Shown piece by piece: positions 27,601 through 35,449 of a stretch of DNA of 64,000 bases. Source of the DNA: Pelomonas sp. BJYL3 (lineage in GTDB: Bacteria; Pseudomonadota; Gammaproteobacteria; Burkholderiales; Burkholderiaceae_C); NCBI RefSeq assembly GCF_027257975.1, contig NZ_JANZKX010000001.1, forward strand, positions 930,001 to 994,000, read 5' to 3'. Positions within the stretch are counted from its first letter, which is position 1. The number at the start of each line of letters is the position of its first letter. Below the pieces are notes generated by a model that was not told where the DNA came from, searched no databases, and was given only the letters and a program-made list of their open reading frames with translations. A program made the position numbers and the translations under genes.

Positions 27601-28629
27601 GGCAACAGCGTCGGCGCCTACGGCACGGGCGTGGCCGAAGCCATGCAGGCCGACGGCCTCAAGCGCGAGGACCCGCGCCTGGGCGGGCTGTTCCTGCAGA
27701 GCATGAGCCAGCCCTATGTGCAGGGCGAGCCGCTGGCCGTCGACGAGCGCACGGCGCGCAGCGCCTTCGCGTCCCAGCTCAAGCGCACGGACGCCGCGCT
27801 GATGTCCCGCAGCTCCCACCTCTACGCCATGCTCAGCTCGGACGACCCCTTCCAGTACCTGGGCGGCCTGGCCGCAGCGGCCAAGGCGGCCGGCCGGAAG
27901 GAGGCGCTGCAGCTGCATGTGAGCCAGCTGCAGGACGCCGCCGAGCCGCAGACCGAAAGCGCCAGCCGCGCCATCGCCCTGGAGATGCAGGGCCGCTACC
28001 TGCACCCCGGCTGGCTAAAGGCCCAGCGCGACGAGGGCTACGCCGGCGCGCTGCAGGTCCTCAAGACCGTGCAGTTCACCCTGGGCTGGCAAAACATGGC
28101 CCCCGAGACCGTGCGCCCCGACCACTGGCAAAGCCTCTTCGACGTGCTGGTGCGCGACAAGCACCAGCTGCAGCTCCCGCAGTGGCTGGCCGAGCACAGG
28201 GAGAGCTATGCCCAGACGCTGGCCGGCCTGGTCCGCGCCGCCGCGCAGGGCCATTGGCAGCCGGATGCCGCCACCCGCCGCGAGCTGGCCCAGCGCTACG
28301 CCGAGCTGCGCAGCACCCGCAGCCGGCCCGACGAGCTGGCCGGCGTGCAGCGCTGGGTGCAGGGCCAGCTGCCCAAGCCCGCCGCGCCGCGCCCTGCCGC
28401 GCCCAAGCCTCCTCCGACGAGCGACGTCACCCAGCCCCCCCTGGTGCGCGGCCTGCAGCTGCAGCCCGTGCCTCAGGCCCCGCCGCCGCGCTTCACAAAC
28501 GCCTCGCCGCTGTCCACCGCCCTGGCCTGGGTGCTGATGGGCCTGCTGATGGCCTGCGGCGCCAGCTGGCGCTGGTTCCGCGCGGCGCCTTCTCTCAACT
28601 CCACGGGCGCTGCTGCGCTGCCTGCATGA
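24628..28629 (+). CDS. cobN: Exported, membrane-anchored CobN/ChlH-family protein
   Basis: A 1333-residue CobN/magnesium-chelatase large-subunit homolog. The core segment HYLAVYLWARQADALIHFGTHGTQEW (His543 region), GDVPVIYPYIVDNLGEA and LLSITGSYRDQFPGL match the family. Unlike cytoplasmic CobN, it begins with a signal peptide (MRLDRRLRHVLLLLGLL...ASLAQAQ) and ends with a Pro-rich linker and a membrane helix (ALAWVLMGLLMACGASW), so the chelatase domain should be periplasmic. The AAA+ partners of cobaltochelatase (the CobS/CobT chelatase subunits) are absent. Relatives include Bacteroidetes HmuS, reported to strip iron from heme. The symbol reflects family only. ATG 24628 is preferred to an upstream GTG because it begins the signal peptide. 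Confidence 0.88.
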   Translation: MRLDRRLRHVLLLLGLLTLASLAQAQLLWISTDVTPAAREALLVREAQAAGISLQRWQVPLQAEALGDRERQARQRQLQGLVQAARWVWIDAPHAVAETRLRGLLADQPGLDARQPLWIPGGEPPASERSLHALLQAGGAANTRAALQVLKAQADGRKMDMPLAQRLPLRGFYHPDAPALLPDAGAARRWADQHAQGGVRKRVVILLHRYHFVQGQTAWLDAWLRQFEAQGLQALAAFASPLDETQLQALLAPEAQPLHDVLVTHTLMPKASSLQTLFERWGRPALATLPFRQGDSAQWDAGSTGLAQSDIPFYLAQPESAGLIDPVLVVAHPAGGAEPQLIERQSAAVVAKARRLIALQAKPAADKRLSLFVYNYPAGASNFGASFLNVPRSLEQLSRGLQAAGYAVEPRDEAQWLQGLQGLLAAYYPGADLDALLRSGQAAALPVADYQRWFDTLPAAVRQPMLQRWGPPAQSRYVRPHQGKPVFVIPRLQLGHLAVLPQPPREEDQHLGRDAMQHRSKTPLSHHYLAVYLWARQADALIHFGTHGTQEWAHGKLRGLDVHDDALLPLGDVPVIYPYIVDNLGEALTAKRRGRALMVSHRTPSFAPAGFNARMARMHELMHEWETVDPGPTRQGLERQMVEQFVEHQLHRDLGWTAAQISANFSGFLELLHPYLDRLAQSAQPQGLAVFGRVPDEAQRRGTLLQMLRAPLIEALGEDIDEAFLIDYDRVATARPARWLDLALQDARAASELDLRPAQPDGPVPNHAARKPIDTPALYQLALRAQEMERRLKHEGELPGLLAALEGRFVPAAYGGDPLRNPDSLPTGRNLSGLDPARLPTPQAYEAAQRLFRQWWAEQARDPKPPQRLALSLWAGETLRHQGLMEAQALAALGVEPVWDENGRPTKLRLIPLAALGHARIDVLLSITGSYRDQFPGLMKLLDEAVALAASASEQEGDNAITRHSREVEQELRKQGMRPAQARQLAQARMFGNSVGAYGTGVAEAMQADGLKREDPRLGGLFLQSMSQPYVQGEPLAVDERTARSAFASQLKRTDAALMSRSSHLYAMLSSDDPFQYLGGLAAAAKAAGRKEALQLHVSQLQDAAEPQTESASRAIALEMQGRYLHPGWLKAQRDEGYAGALQVLKTVQFTLGWQNMAPETVRPDHWQSLFDVLVRDKHQLQLPQWLAEHRESYAQTLAGLVRAAAQGHWQPDAATRRELAQRYAELRSTRSRPDELAGVQRWVQGQLPKPAAPRPAAPKPPPTSDVTQPPLVRGLQLQPVPQAPPPRFTNASPLSTALAWVLMGLLMACGASWRWFRAAPSLNSTGAAALPA

Positions 28630-30722
28630 AACTGAACCGAGTCCCTTCCCGCAGTCCCGTCCGCCCGCTGCCCTGGCTGCTGGCGCTCTGCTACCCCTGG
28701 GTGCAACCCTTGCATGCGGAGGAGCTGGAGAAAGTGGAGCTGCAAGGCCGGGCCGTGCTGGGCAGCGCGGAGAGCGCCTCGCAGGGCGAGGTCGGCGCCG
28801 AGCGCCTGGCCTACAAGCCCCTGCTGCGCCCGGCCGAGCTGCTGGAGGCCATGCCCGGCATGATCGTCACCCAGCACAGCGGGGACGGCAAGGCCAACCA
28901 GTACTTCCTGCGCGGCTTCAACCTGGACCATGGCAGTGACTTCGCCACGATGCTGTCGGGCATGCCCGTCAACATGGCCAGCCACGCGCATGGCCAGGGC
29001 TATATGGACCTGAACTTCCTGATGCCCGAGCTGGTGGACAGCCTGCGCTACCGCAAGGGCGCCTTCGCCGCCGAGGACGGGGACTTCGCCACCACCGGCG
29101 CCTCGCGCATCGCCTATGTGCGCGAGCTGGCCCAGCCCTTTGCCGAGCTGGGCCTGGGCCCGCACAACTTCCGCCGCGCCCTGCTGGCAGGCAGCCGCCC
29201 GCTCGGCGGCGGCCAGGCCCTCGCGGCGCTGGAAGCCAGCCGCAACGACGGCCCCTGGGACCAGCCCGAAGGCCTGCAGCGGCGCAATGCCGTGCTGCGC
29301 TGGTCAACGGGGGACGAGCGCGAGGGGCTGTCGGTCAGCCTCATGGGCTACACGGCGCACTGGAAGGCCAGCGAGCACGTGCCGCTGCGCGCCATCGAGT
29401 CCGGCGAGATCGGCCGCTACGGCACGCTCTCGCCCGATGACGGCGGCATCACCCACCGCCACAGCCTCAGCCTGGACTGGGCCACGCGCTGGGGAAGCTG
29501 GCAGCAGCAGGCCACGGCCTATCTGATCGACTACGGCCTGCAGCTCTACTCCGCCCCTTCCGGCTTCATCAACGGCCCGGACGGCGACCAACACGAGCAG
29601 CTCGACAAACGCAAGGTACTGGGCTTCGCCTGGCAGGCCCAGCAGCCGCGTCTGGCCCTGTGGCAAGACCTGGCCCCCGCGCAGTTCAGCTGGGGCCTGC
29701 AGTGGCGCCAGGACCGCATCGCCACCCTGGGCCTCTACGACACCGTCGATCGCGTGCGCCAGCGCACCGTGCGCGAGGACCGCGTGCGCCAGGACGCCCT
29801 GGGCGCCTTCGCCGAACTGCAGCAGGCCCTGACGCCGGACTGGCGCGCCGTGCTGGGCGCGCGCTGGGACCGCGTCCAGGCCAAGGTCCAGGCCCTGGGC
29901 GGCGAGTTCAATGCCGGCAACGGCGGCACGGCCAGCGACAACCGCCTGAGCCCCCGCCTGGGACTGGTGCACCGCTGGAATGCCGAGACCGAGCTCTACG
30001 CCCACTGGGGCCGCGGCTTCCGCTCCAACGACGCCCGCGGCGCCACCAGCCGCTTCAATCCGCAGGACGGCAGCGCGCAGGATCCCCTGCCCCTGCTGGC
30101 CGGCACGCGCAGCCAGGAGCTGGGCCTGCGCCACCGCTTCGGCCCGGGCTGGCAGGCCAGCTGGAGCCTGTGGCAGGCCGACCTCGATTCGGAGCTGGTC
30201 TTCGTGGGCGATGAGGGCGTCACGGAGGCGCGCGGCGCCTCTCGCCGCATGGGTCTGGAATGGTCCAACGACATCCGCCTGGGCCGGGACTGGCTCATCG
30301 ATGCCGACATCGCGTGGTCCCGCGCCCGCTTCGTGCAGGCCGAGAACGGCGGCCGCCAGGTGCCCAATGCCATCCCGCTGAGCACCTCGGTCAGCGCCAG
30401 CTACGACCCAGGCGGCGCCTGGAGCGCCGGCCTGCGCCTGCGCTACATCGGCCGCTATGCGCTGGAGGAAAGCGGCACGGAGCGCTCCAGCGGCGCCTTC
30501 ACCGTCAATGCCAAGCTGGCCTGGCGCCCCGCGCCGGGCTGGGAGCTGGGGCTGGACCTGCTCAATGCCCTGAACACGAAGGCGCATGACATCGAGTACT
30601 GGGGCAATGCCTGCACGCGCCGCGAGGGCGCGGCCTGCGGCGGTGGCGAAGGTCTGGCCGGGCGACTGGTCCATCCCATGGAACCGCGCAGCCTGCGCTT
30701 CAGCGTGCGGGTGAGGCTCTGA
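28626..30722 (+). CDS. TonB-dependent outer-membrane receptor paired with the CobN-like protein
   Basis: A 698-residue receptor with a signal peptide ending PLHAEE, a plug (RPAELLEAMPGMIVTQHSGDGKANQYFLRGFNLDHG) and a beta-barrel ending in SLRFSVRVRL. The plug contains a His-rich stretch (MASHAHGQGYMDLNF) that could touch metal. It overlaps the cobN-like stop by ATGA, so its partner is probably the CobN-like module rather than BtuFCD. It is clearly different from BtuB. Ligand unknown: a metal, metallophore or tetrapyrrole is inferred. Confidence 0.85.
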   Translation: MKLNRVPSRSPVRPLPWLLALCYPWVQPLHAEELEKVELQGRAVLGSAESASQGEVGAERLAYKPLLRPAELLEAMPGMIVTQHSGDGKANQYFLRGFNLDHGSDFATMLSGMPVNMASHAHGQGYMDLNFLMPELVDSLRYRKGAFAAEDGDFATTGASRIAYVRELAQPFAELGLGPHNFRRALLAGSRPLGGGQALAALEASRNDGPWDQPEGLQRRNAVLRWSTGDEREGLSVSLMGYTAHWKASEHVPLRAIESGEIGRYGTLSPDDGGITHRHSLSLDWATRWGSWQQQATAYLIDYGLQLYSAPSGFINGPDGDQHEQLDKRKVLGFAWQAQQPRLALWQDLAPAQFSWGLQWRQDRIATLGLYDTVDRVRQRTVREDRVRQDALGAFAELQQALTPDWRAVLGARWDRVQAKVQALGGEFNAGNGGTASDNRLSPRLGLVHRWNAETELYAHWGRGFRSNDARGATSRFNPQDGSAQDPLPLLAGTRSQELGLRHRFGPGWQASWSLWQADLDSELVFVGDEGVTEARGASRRMGLEWSNDIRLGRDWLIDADIAWSRARFVQAENGGRQVPNAIPLSTSVSASYDPGGAWSAGLRLRYIGRYALEESGTERSSGAFTVNAKLAWRPAPGWELGLDLLNALNTKAHDIEYWGNACTRREGAACGGGEGLAGRLVHPMEPRSLRFSVRVRL

Positions 30723-30729
30723 GGTCCGC

Positions 30730-31383
30730 ATGTCCCTGATCCCGCCCTTCACCCCCGAGCAGGCCGCCACCGTGCGCCAGGCCATTGCCCTGCGCCGCGA
30801 CTGCCGGCACTTCCTGCCGGGCCCGACCCTGCCGGACGCGCAGCTCGAGCGCCTGCTGCAGGCCGCGCACCAGGCGCCCTCGGTGGGCCTGATGCAGCCC
30901 TGGCGCTTCATGCGCCTGTCCACGCCCGCCTGGCGCGAGCGCCTGGCCCCGCTGGTGGAGGCCGAGCGCCAGGCCACCGCCGCTGCGCTGGGCGCGCGGG
31001 CCGACGAGTTCCTGCGCCTCAAGGTCGAGGGCCTGCGCGACTGCGCCGAACTGCTGGCCCTCATCCTGCCGCCGGACGACGGCACCGTCTTCGGCCGCCG
31101 CACCCTGCCACAGGAAATGGCCCTGTGCTCGGCCGGCGCCGCGGTGCAGAACCTGTGGCTGGCCGCCCGCGTGGAGAATCTGGGCCTGGGCTGGGTGTCC
31201 ATGTTCGAGCCGCAGGCCCTGGCGCGCGTGCTCGAGCTGCCGCACGGCGCCCTGCCCCTGGGCCTGCTGTGCCTGGGGCCGGTGCCGGCCTTCTATGAAC
31301 ACCCCCTCCTGGAGCAGACGGGCTGGCGCCAGCGCCGCCCCCTGCAGGACCTGCTGATGAAAGCCCCCGATCATGGAAATTGA
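30730..31383 (+). CDS. bluB: 5,6-dimethylbenzimidazole synthase BluB
   Basis: A 217-residue flavin enzyme of the nitroreductase fold that splits FMNH2 to make dimethylbenzimidazole, the lower ligand of B12. Typical BluB segments are RRDCRHFLPGP, HQAPSVGLMQPWRFM, GAAVQNLWLAARVENLGLGWVSMF and LGPVPAFYEHPLLEQTGWRQR. Having bluB implies aerobic lower-ligand synthesis. It overlaps cobO by 11 bases. Confidence 0.93.
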   Translation: MSLIPPFTPEQAATVRQAIALRRDCRHFLPGPTLPDAQLERLLQAAHQAPSVGLMQPWRFMRLSTPAWRERLAPLVEAERQATAAALGARADEFLRLKVEGLRDCAELLALILPPDDGTVFGRRTLPQEMALCSAGAAVQNLWLAARVENLGLGWVSMFEPQALARVLELPHGALPLGLLCLGPVPAFYEHPLLEQTGWRQRRPLQDLLMKAPDHGN

Positions 31384-31942
31384 GACCCCGCCCGTCGACC
31401 GCGAACGCGTCATCCCCACCGCCGAGCGCCGCGGCCTGATCCTCGTCCACACCGGCGACGGCAAGGGCAAGAGCACGGCCGCCTTCGGCCTGGCCCTGCG
31501 TGCCCATGGCCGCGGCAAGGCCGTGAAGATCTACCAGTTCATGAAGGTGCCCTCGGCCCGCTTCGGCGAGCACCGGCTGTTCGAGCAGCTGGGCGTGCCC
31601 ATCGAAGGCCTGGGCGACGGCTTCTCGTGGAAGAGCAAGGACCTGGACCACTCCGCCGAGCTGGCCCGCGAGGGCTGGGCCCGGGCCGAGGCGACGATCC
31701 GCGCCGGCGAGCACTTCCTCGTGGTGCTGGACGAGATCATGTACCCCCTGCGCTACGGCTGGCTGCCGCTGGAGCCGGTGCTGCAGGTCCTGCGCGAGCG
31801 CCCCTCGCATGTGCACGTGGTGCTGACGGGCCGGCGCGCGCCGCAGGAGCTGATCGACCTGGCGGACACCGTCACCGAGATGACGCTGGTCAAGCATCAC
31901 TTCAAGGCCGGCGTGCCGGCCCAGCGTGGCATCGAGGACTGA
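31373..31942 (+). CDS. cobO: Cob(I)yrinic acid a,c-diamide adenosyltransferase
   Basis: This 189-residue CobO/BtuR-type enzyme attaches the adenosyl group to cobalt. The P-loop GDGKGKSTAAFGLALRAHG lies near residues 28-46, then VKIYQF, DLDHSAELAREGW, and VLDEIMYPLRYGWL with the conserved Asp-Glu. It overlaps bluB and is followed by cbiB after 32 bases. Confidence 0.96.
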   Translation: MEIETPPVDRERVIPTAERRGLILVHTGDGKGKSTAAFGLALRAHGRGKAVKIYQFMKVPSARFGEHRLFEQLGVPIEGLGDGFSWKSKDLDHSAELAREGWARAEATIRAGEHFLVVLDEIMYPLRYGWLPLEPVLQVLRERPSHVHVVLTGRRAPQELIDLADTVTEMTLVKHHFKAGVPAQRGIED

Positions 31943-31974
31943 TGCGGGCCTGAAGTGGACGTGATGTGGACGCG

Positions 31975-32916
31975 ATGAACACGGTCTGGCTCTTCCCCGC
32001 CGCCATGGCCCTGGCCCTGCTGGTGGACCAGCTGCTCGGCGAGCCGCCCCTGTGGGCGCACCCCGTCGTGGCCATGGGCCGCTACCTGGGCGCCTTCAAG
32101 CGCTGGCTGCCGGGCCTGGCCGCCGCGCCGGCCTTCGTCTGGGGCGGGCTGCTGTGGCTGCTGGGCGCCAGTGTGAGCGTCCTGGTCGCGCTGCTGGCCG
32201 AGCAGCTGATCTGGCAGGGGATCCGGCCCTGGCAGAGCTCCCTCCGGTGGGGGATGGCCCTTGTTTTCATGGGCCTGCTCTTGAAGCCCTTGCTGGCCTG
32301 GCGCATGCTGCGCGAGGAGGTGATGGCCGTGGAACACGCACTGCAGACATCGCTGGAGGCCGGCCGGGAGCGGCTGTCCCGCCTGGTCAGCCGGGACACG
32401 CGGCCGCTGAGCGCCGCCCAGGTGCGCGAGGCCGGCATCGAGACCCTGGCCGAAAACCTCAACGATTCCGTGGTGGCGCCCCTGTTCTGGTTCGCCATCG
32501 CCGGTCTGCCGGGCGCGGCACTGTACCGATTTGCCAACACTGCCGACGCCATGTGGGGCTACCGCGGCCCCTGGGAATGGGCGGGCAAGTGCGCGGCACG
32601 GCTGGACGACCTGCTGTCCTGGATCCCCGCCCGCCTCACCGGCCTGCTGATGACGCCCCCGGCGCAATGGCCGGCCCTGTGGCGGCAGTCCGGCCTCACG
32701 CCCTCGCCCAACGGCGGCTGGCCCATGGGCGCGATGGCCCTGCGCCTGGACCGGCGCCTGGGCAAGCCGGGCGTCTACCTGCTGCATGCCGAAGGTGGCG
32801 AGCCGGCGGTTGGCGACATCGCCCGGGCGGTGACGGTGGCCCGGCAAGGCCTGGCCCTCGCCGCCCTGTTGCTGATGGGACTGGCCCTGGGTCTGCGCGG
32901 AGGCCTGGCATGGTGA
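31975..32916 (+). CDS. cbiB: Adenosylcobinamide-phosphate synthase
   Basis: A 313-residue membrane protein (CbiB, also called CobD) that joins adenosylcobyric acid to aminopropanol phosphate. It has several membrane helices, LLVDQLLGEPPLWAHPVVAMGR at the N-terminus, AGIETLAENLNDSVVAPLFW, and YRGPWEWAGKCAARLDDLLSWIPARLTG. ATG 31975 is used; GTG 31966 would add three residues. Its end overlaps the next gene, cobC. Confidence 0.94.
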   Translation: MNTVWLFPAAMALALLVDQLLGEPPLWAHPVVAMGRYLGAFKRWLPGLAAAPAFVWGGLLWLLGASVSVLVALLAEQLIWQGIRPWQSSLRWGMALVFMGLLLKPLLAWRMLREEVMAVEHALQTSLEAGRERLSRLVSRDTRPLSAAQVREAGIETLAENLNDSVVAPLFWFAIAGLPGAALYRFANTADAMWGYRGPWEWAGKCAARLDDLLSWIPARLTGLLMTPPAQWPALWRQSGLTPSPNGGWPMGAMALRLDRRLGKPGVYLLHAEGGEPAVGDIARAVTVARQGLALAALLLMGLALGLRGGLAW

Positions 32917-33977
32917 ACACGCCGCTGCTGGAACACGGCGGACCCGACGGCGGGCCGCCCGTGCTGCACGACTTCTCCAGCAATGCCAGCCCCCTGCCCA
33001 CGCCCGAGCCGGTGCTGGCCGCCCTGCAGGCCGCGGACCGCCGGCACTATCCGGACCCGGCCTATGGACAGCTGCGCGAGCAGCTCTCGGCCCTGCTGCA
33101 GCACCCCGCCGAGCTGATCCTGCCCAGCTCCGGTGGCGCCGAGGCCATACGCCGGCTCACGCTGTGGGCCTCGCTGGAGGGTCTGCGCCATGTGTGGGTG
33201 CCGCAGCCCGGCTTTGGCGAATACGCCGCCGCCGCGCAGGCCCTGGGCCTGCGGGTCCATGCCTACGAGGACTTCACCCAGCTCACCCGCGAGCTGTGCG
33301 CCCAGGAAGACGGCCTGCCCATGAAGAGCCCGGCCCTGGTCTGGGCCTGCGATCCCCTGAACCCCAGCGGCAGCAGCCCCTCCGCCACCGCCTGGCAGAG
33401 CGTGGCCGACGCCCTGGTCAACAGCGGCTCCCAGCTGGCCATCGACCTGGCCTACGAGGCATTGCGTCTGGACGGCAGCAGCCAGCTGCCCCAGGCGCTC
33501 GCAGACCAGGCCTGGCGGCTGCGTTGCCCCAACAAGGCCCTGAGCCTCACGGGCGTGCGGGCGGGCCTGCTGCAGGCCCCGCTGGGCGCGCACGGGACCG
33601 CCCAGCGATTGCGGCAGCTGGCGCCCAGCTGGGTGTTGTCGGCCGAGGGCGTGGCCCTGCTGGGCGAGGCCTGGCGCCCCGACACCCTGCAGGCGCTGAA
33701 GCAGCAGCGCGATCGCCTGCGCCCCTGGCGCCTGGCCCAGCACAGCGCCCTGCACCTGCGCGGCTGGGCGGCCCGGCCCAGCGTCTGCAACTTCGCTCTG
33801 TGGCGCCCGGGATCGGGCACCCACATCCCCACCCTGCTGGCGGCCCTGCGCCAGCGCGGCATCAAGCTGCGCAATGCCGAATCCCTCGGCGCGCCGGGCT
33901 GGCTGCGGCTCTCGGTACAGAGCCCCGACAGCCAGGACGTGCTGCTCCAAGCCCTGATGGACCTCGAATGCCTCTGA
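32910..33977 (+). CDS. cobC: Threonine-phosphate decarboxylase-like aminotransferase CobC
   Basis: A 355-residue fold-type I PLP enzyme related to HisC, which makes aminopropanol phosphate for the nucleotide loop. Family segments are DFSSNASPLPTP, YPDPAYGQLREQLS, CDPLNPSGSSPS and CPNKALSLTGVRAG with the PLP Lys209. It overlaps cbiB and cobQ, consistent with the pathway step. Standard naming differs between species (CobC or CobD). Confidence 0.92.
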   Translation: MVNTPLLEHGGPDGGPPVLHDFSSNASPLPTPEPVLAALQAADRRHYPDPAYGQLREQLSALLQHPAELILPSSGGAEAIRRLTLWASLEGLRHVWVPQPGFGEYAAAAQALGLRVHAYEDFTQLTRELCAQEDGLPMKSPALVWACDPLNPSGSSPSATAWQSVADALVNSGSQLAIDLAYEALRLDGSSQLPQALADQAWRLRCPNKALSLTGVRAGLLQAPLGAHGTAQRLRQLAPSWVLSAEGVALLGEAWRPDTLQALKQQRDRLRPWRLAQHSALHLRGWAARPSVCNFALWRPGSGTHIPTLLAALRQRGIKLRNAESLGAPGWLRLSVQSPDSQDVLLQALMDLECL

Positions 33978-35449
33978 ACGACAAGAACAGGCGCGCGCGC
34001 GCCGTGATGGTGCTGGGCACGACCAGCGGTGCCGGCAAGAGCTTCCTGGCCACGGCCCTGTGCCGCTGGTATGCGCGGCAGGGCTTCAAGGTGGCGCCGT
34101 ACAAGGCGCAGAACATGAGCAACAACGCCCGCGTGGTGCCTGGACTGAACGGGCACATGGGCGAGATCGGCTCCGCTCAATACTTCCAGGCCCTGGCCGC
34201 ACGCTGCCGGCCCGAGGTCCGCATGAACCCGGTGCTGCTCAAGCCGGAGGCCGACACCGCCTCGCAGGTCATCGTGCTGGGCGAGGTCGACGAGGCCTTG
34301 AGCCGCGCGCCCTGGCGCGAGCGCAGCGAGCTGCTGTGGCCCCATGCCCGCGCGGCCCTGCATGAACTGATTGACGAGAACGAGGTGGTGGTGATCGAGG
34401 GCGCGGGCTCGCCGGCCGAGATCAATCTGCATGCCAGCGACTACGTCAACATGCGCACCGCCCGCGAGGTGCAGGCCGCCTGCCTGCTGGCCACCGACAT
34501 CGACCGCGGCGGCGCCTTCGCCCATCTCTACGGCACGCACCAGCTGCTGCCGCCCGAGGAGCGGGCGCTGTTCCGCGGCTACGTGCTCAACCGCTTCCGG
34601 GGCGATGCCCGCCTGCTGGCGCCCGGCCCCGAGATGCTGCAGCAGCTGACCGGCGTGCCCACGATGGCCGTGCTGCCCATGTGGCGCCATCACGGCCTGC
34701 CGGAAGAGGACGGCGTCTTTGACGAGCAGGTGACGGGCCAGGGCCTGCGCATCGCGATCGTGGCCTATCCGCGACTCTCCAACCTCGATGAATTCCAGCC
34801 CCTGCGCCAGGTGCCCGGCGTGCAGCTGGTCTGGGCCCGCGATGCCCGCACGCTGCAGGGCGCGGACTGGATCATCCTGCCCGGCTCCAAGGCCGTGGCG
34901 GCGGACCTCGCCTGGCTGCGCGAGCAGCGCCTGGATGCGGCCATCGCCGCCCATGCCGCGGCGGGCAAGCCGCTGATGGGCATCTGCGGCGGCCTGCAGA
35001 TGCTGGGCGAGACCCTGGTGGACCCGCATGGCATCGACGGCAATGCGCCGGGCCTGGGCCTGCTGCCCCTGGTGACGCGCTTCGAGCGGGAGAAGCTGCT
35101 GAGGCCGGCGGCATTGTCCTTTGCGAAGACGATGGCGTCACCCTGGTCGGCCTTACAGGGACTTGATCTGGAAGGTTATGAGATTCACCATGGCCGCACC
35201 GTCCAGCATCCATCGCTGGGCGCAGCAGAAGAGATCCTGCACGAGCGGGACGCAAGCGTCGTGGGTTGGCAGCAAGCGAACGTGCTGGGGCTCTATGCCC
35301 ATGGCCTGTTCGAGCAGCCTGCCTTGCTGAAGGCCCTGTTCGGGTTCGACGGAGGAGGGTTGGAGCCGGTGTTCGAAGGTCTGGCGGACTATGTGGACCG
35401 CCATTTCGCACCGGGTGCCCTGATGCAATTGCTGGAACCCTCCGCATGA
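33968..35449 (+). CDS. cobQ: Cobyric acid synthase
   Basis: This 493-residue enzyme amidates four side chains of adenosylcobyrinic acid diamide. The ATP-binding N-terminus has GTTSGAGKS at residues 17-25 and KAQNMSNNARV, then EGAGSPAEINL and TDIDRGGAFAHLYGT. The C-terminal glutamine amidotransferase has Cys340 in GICGGLQMLGE and the His in YEIHHGRT. It overlaps cobC by 10 bases and the next gene by ATGA. Confidence 0.96.
   Translation: MPLNDKNRRARAVMVLGTTSGAGKSFLATALCRWYARQGFKVAPYKAQNMSNNARVVPGLNGHMGEIGSAQYFQALAARCRPEVRMNPVLLKPEADTASQVIVLGEVDEALSRAPWRERSELLWPHARAALHELIDENEVVVIEGAGSPAEINLHASDYVNMRTAREVQAACLLATDIDRGGAFAHLYGTHQLLPPEERALFRGYVLNRFRGDARLLAPGPEMLQQLTGVPTMAVLPMWRHHGLPEEDGVFDEQVTGQGLRIAIVAYPRLSNLDEFQPLRQVPGVQLVWARDARTLQGADWIILPGSKAVAADLAWLREQRLDAAIAAHAAAGKPLMGICGGLQMLGETLVDPHGIDGNAPGLGLLPLVTRFEREKLLRPAALSFAKTMASPWSALQGLDLEGYEIHHGRTVQHPSLGAAEEILHERDASVVGWQQANVLGLYAHGLFEQPALLKALFGFDGGGLEPVFEGLADYVDRHFAPGALMQLLEPSA

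Noticed and set aside
24628-28629. Classical cytoplasmic cobaltochelatase CobN
   Set aside because: The signal peptide, C-terminal membrane helix and missing AAA+ partners argue against it; cobS and cobT in this window are the cobalamin synthase and phosphoribosyltransferase, not the chelatase subunits.
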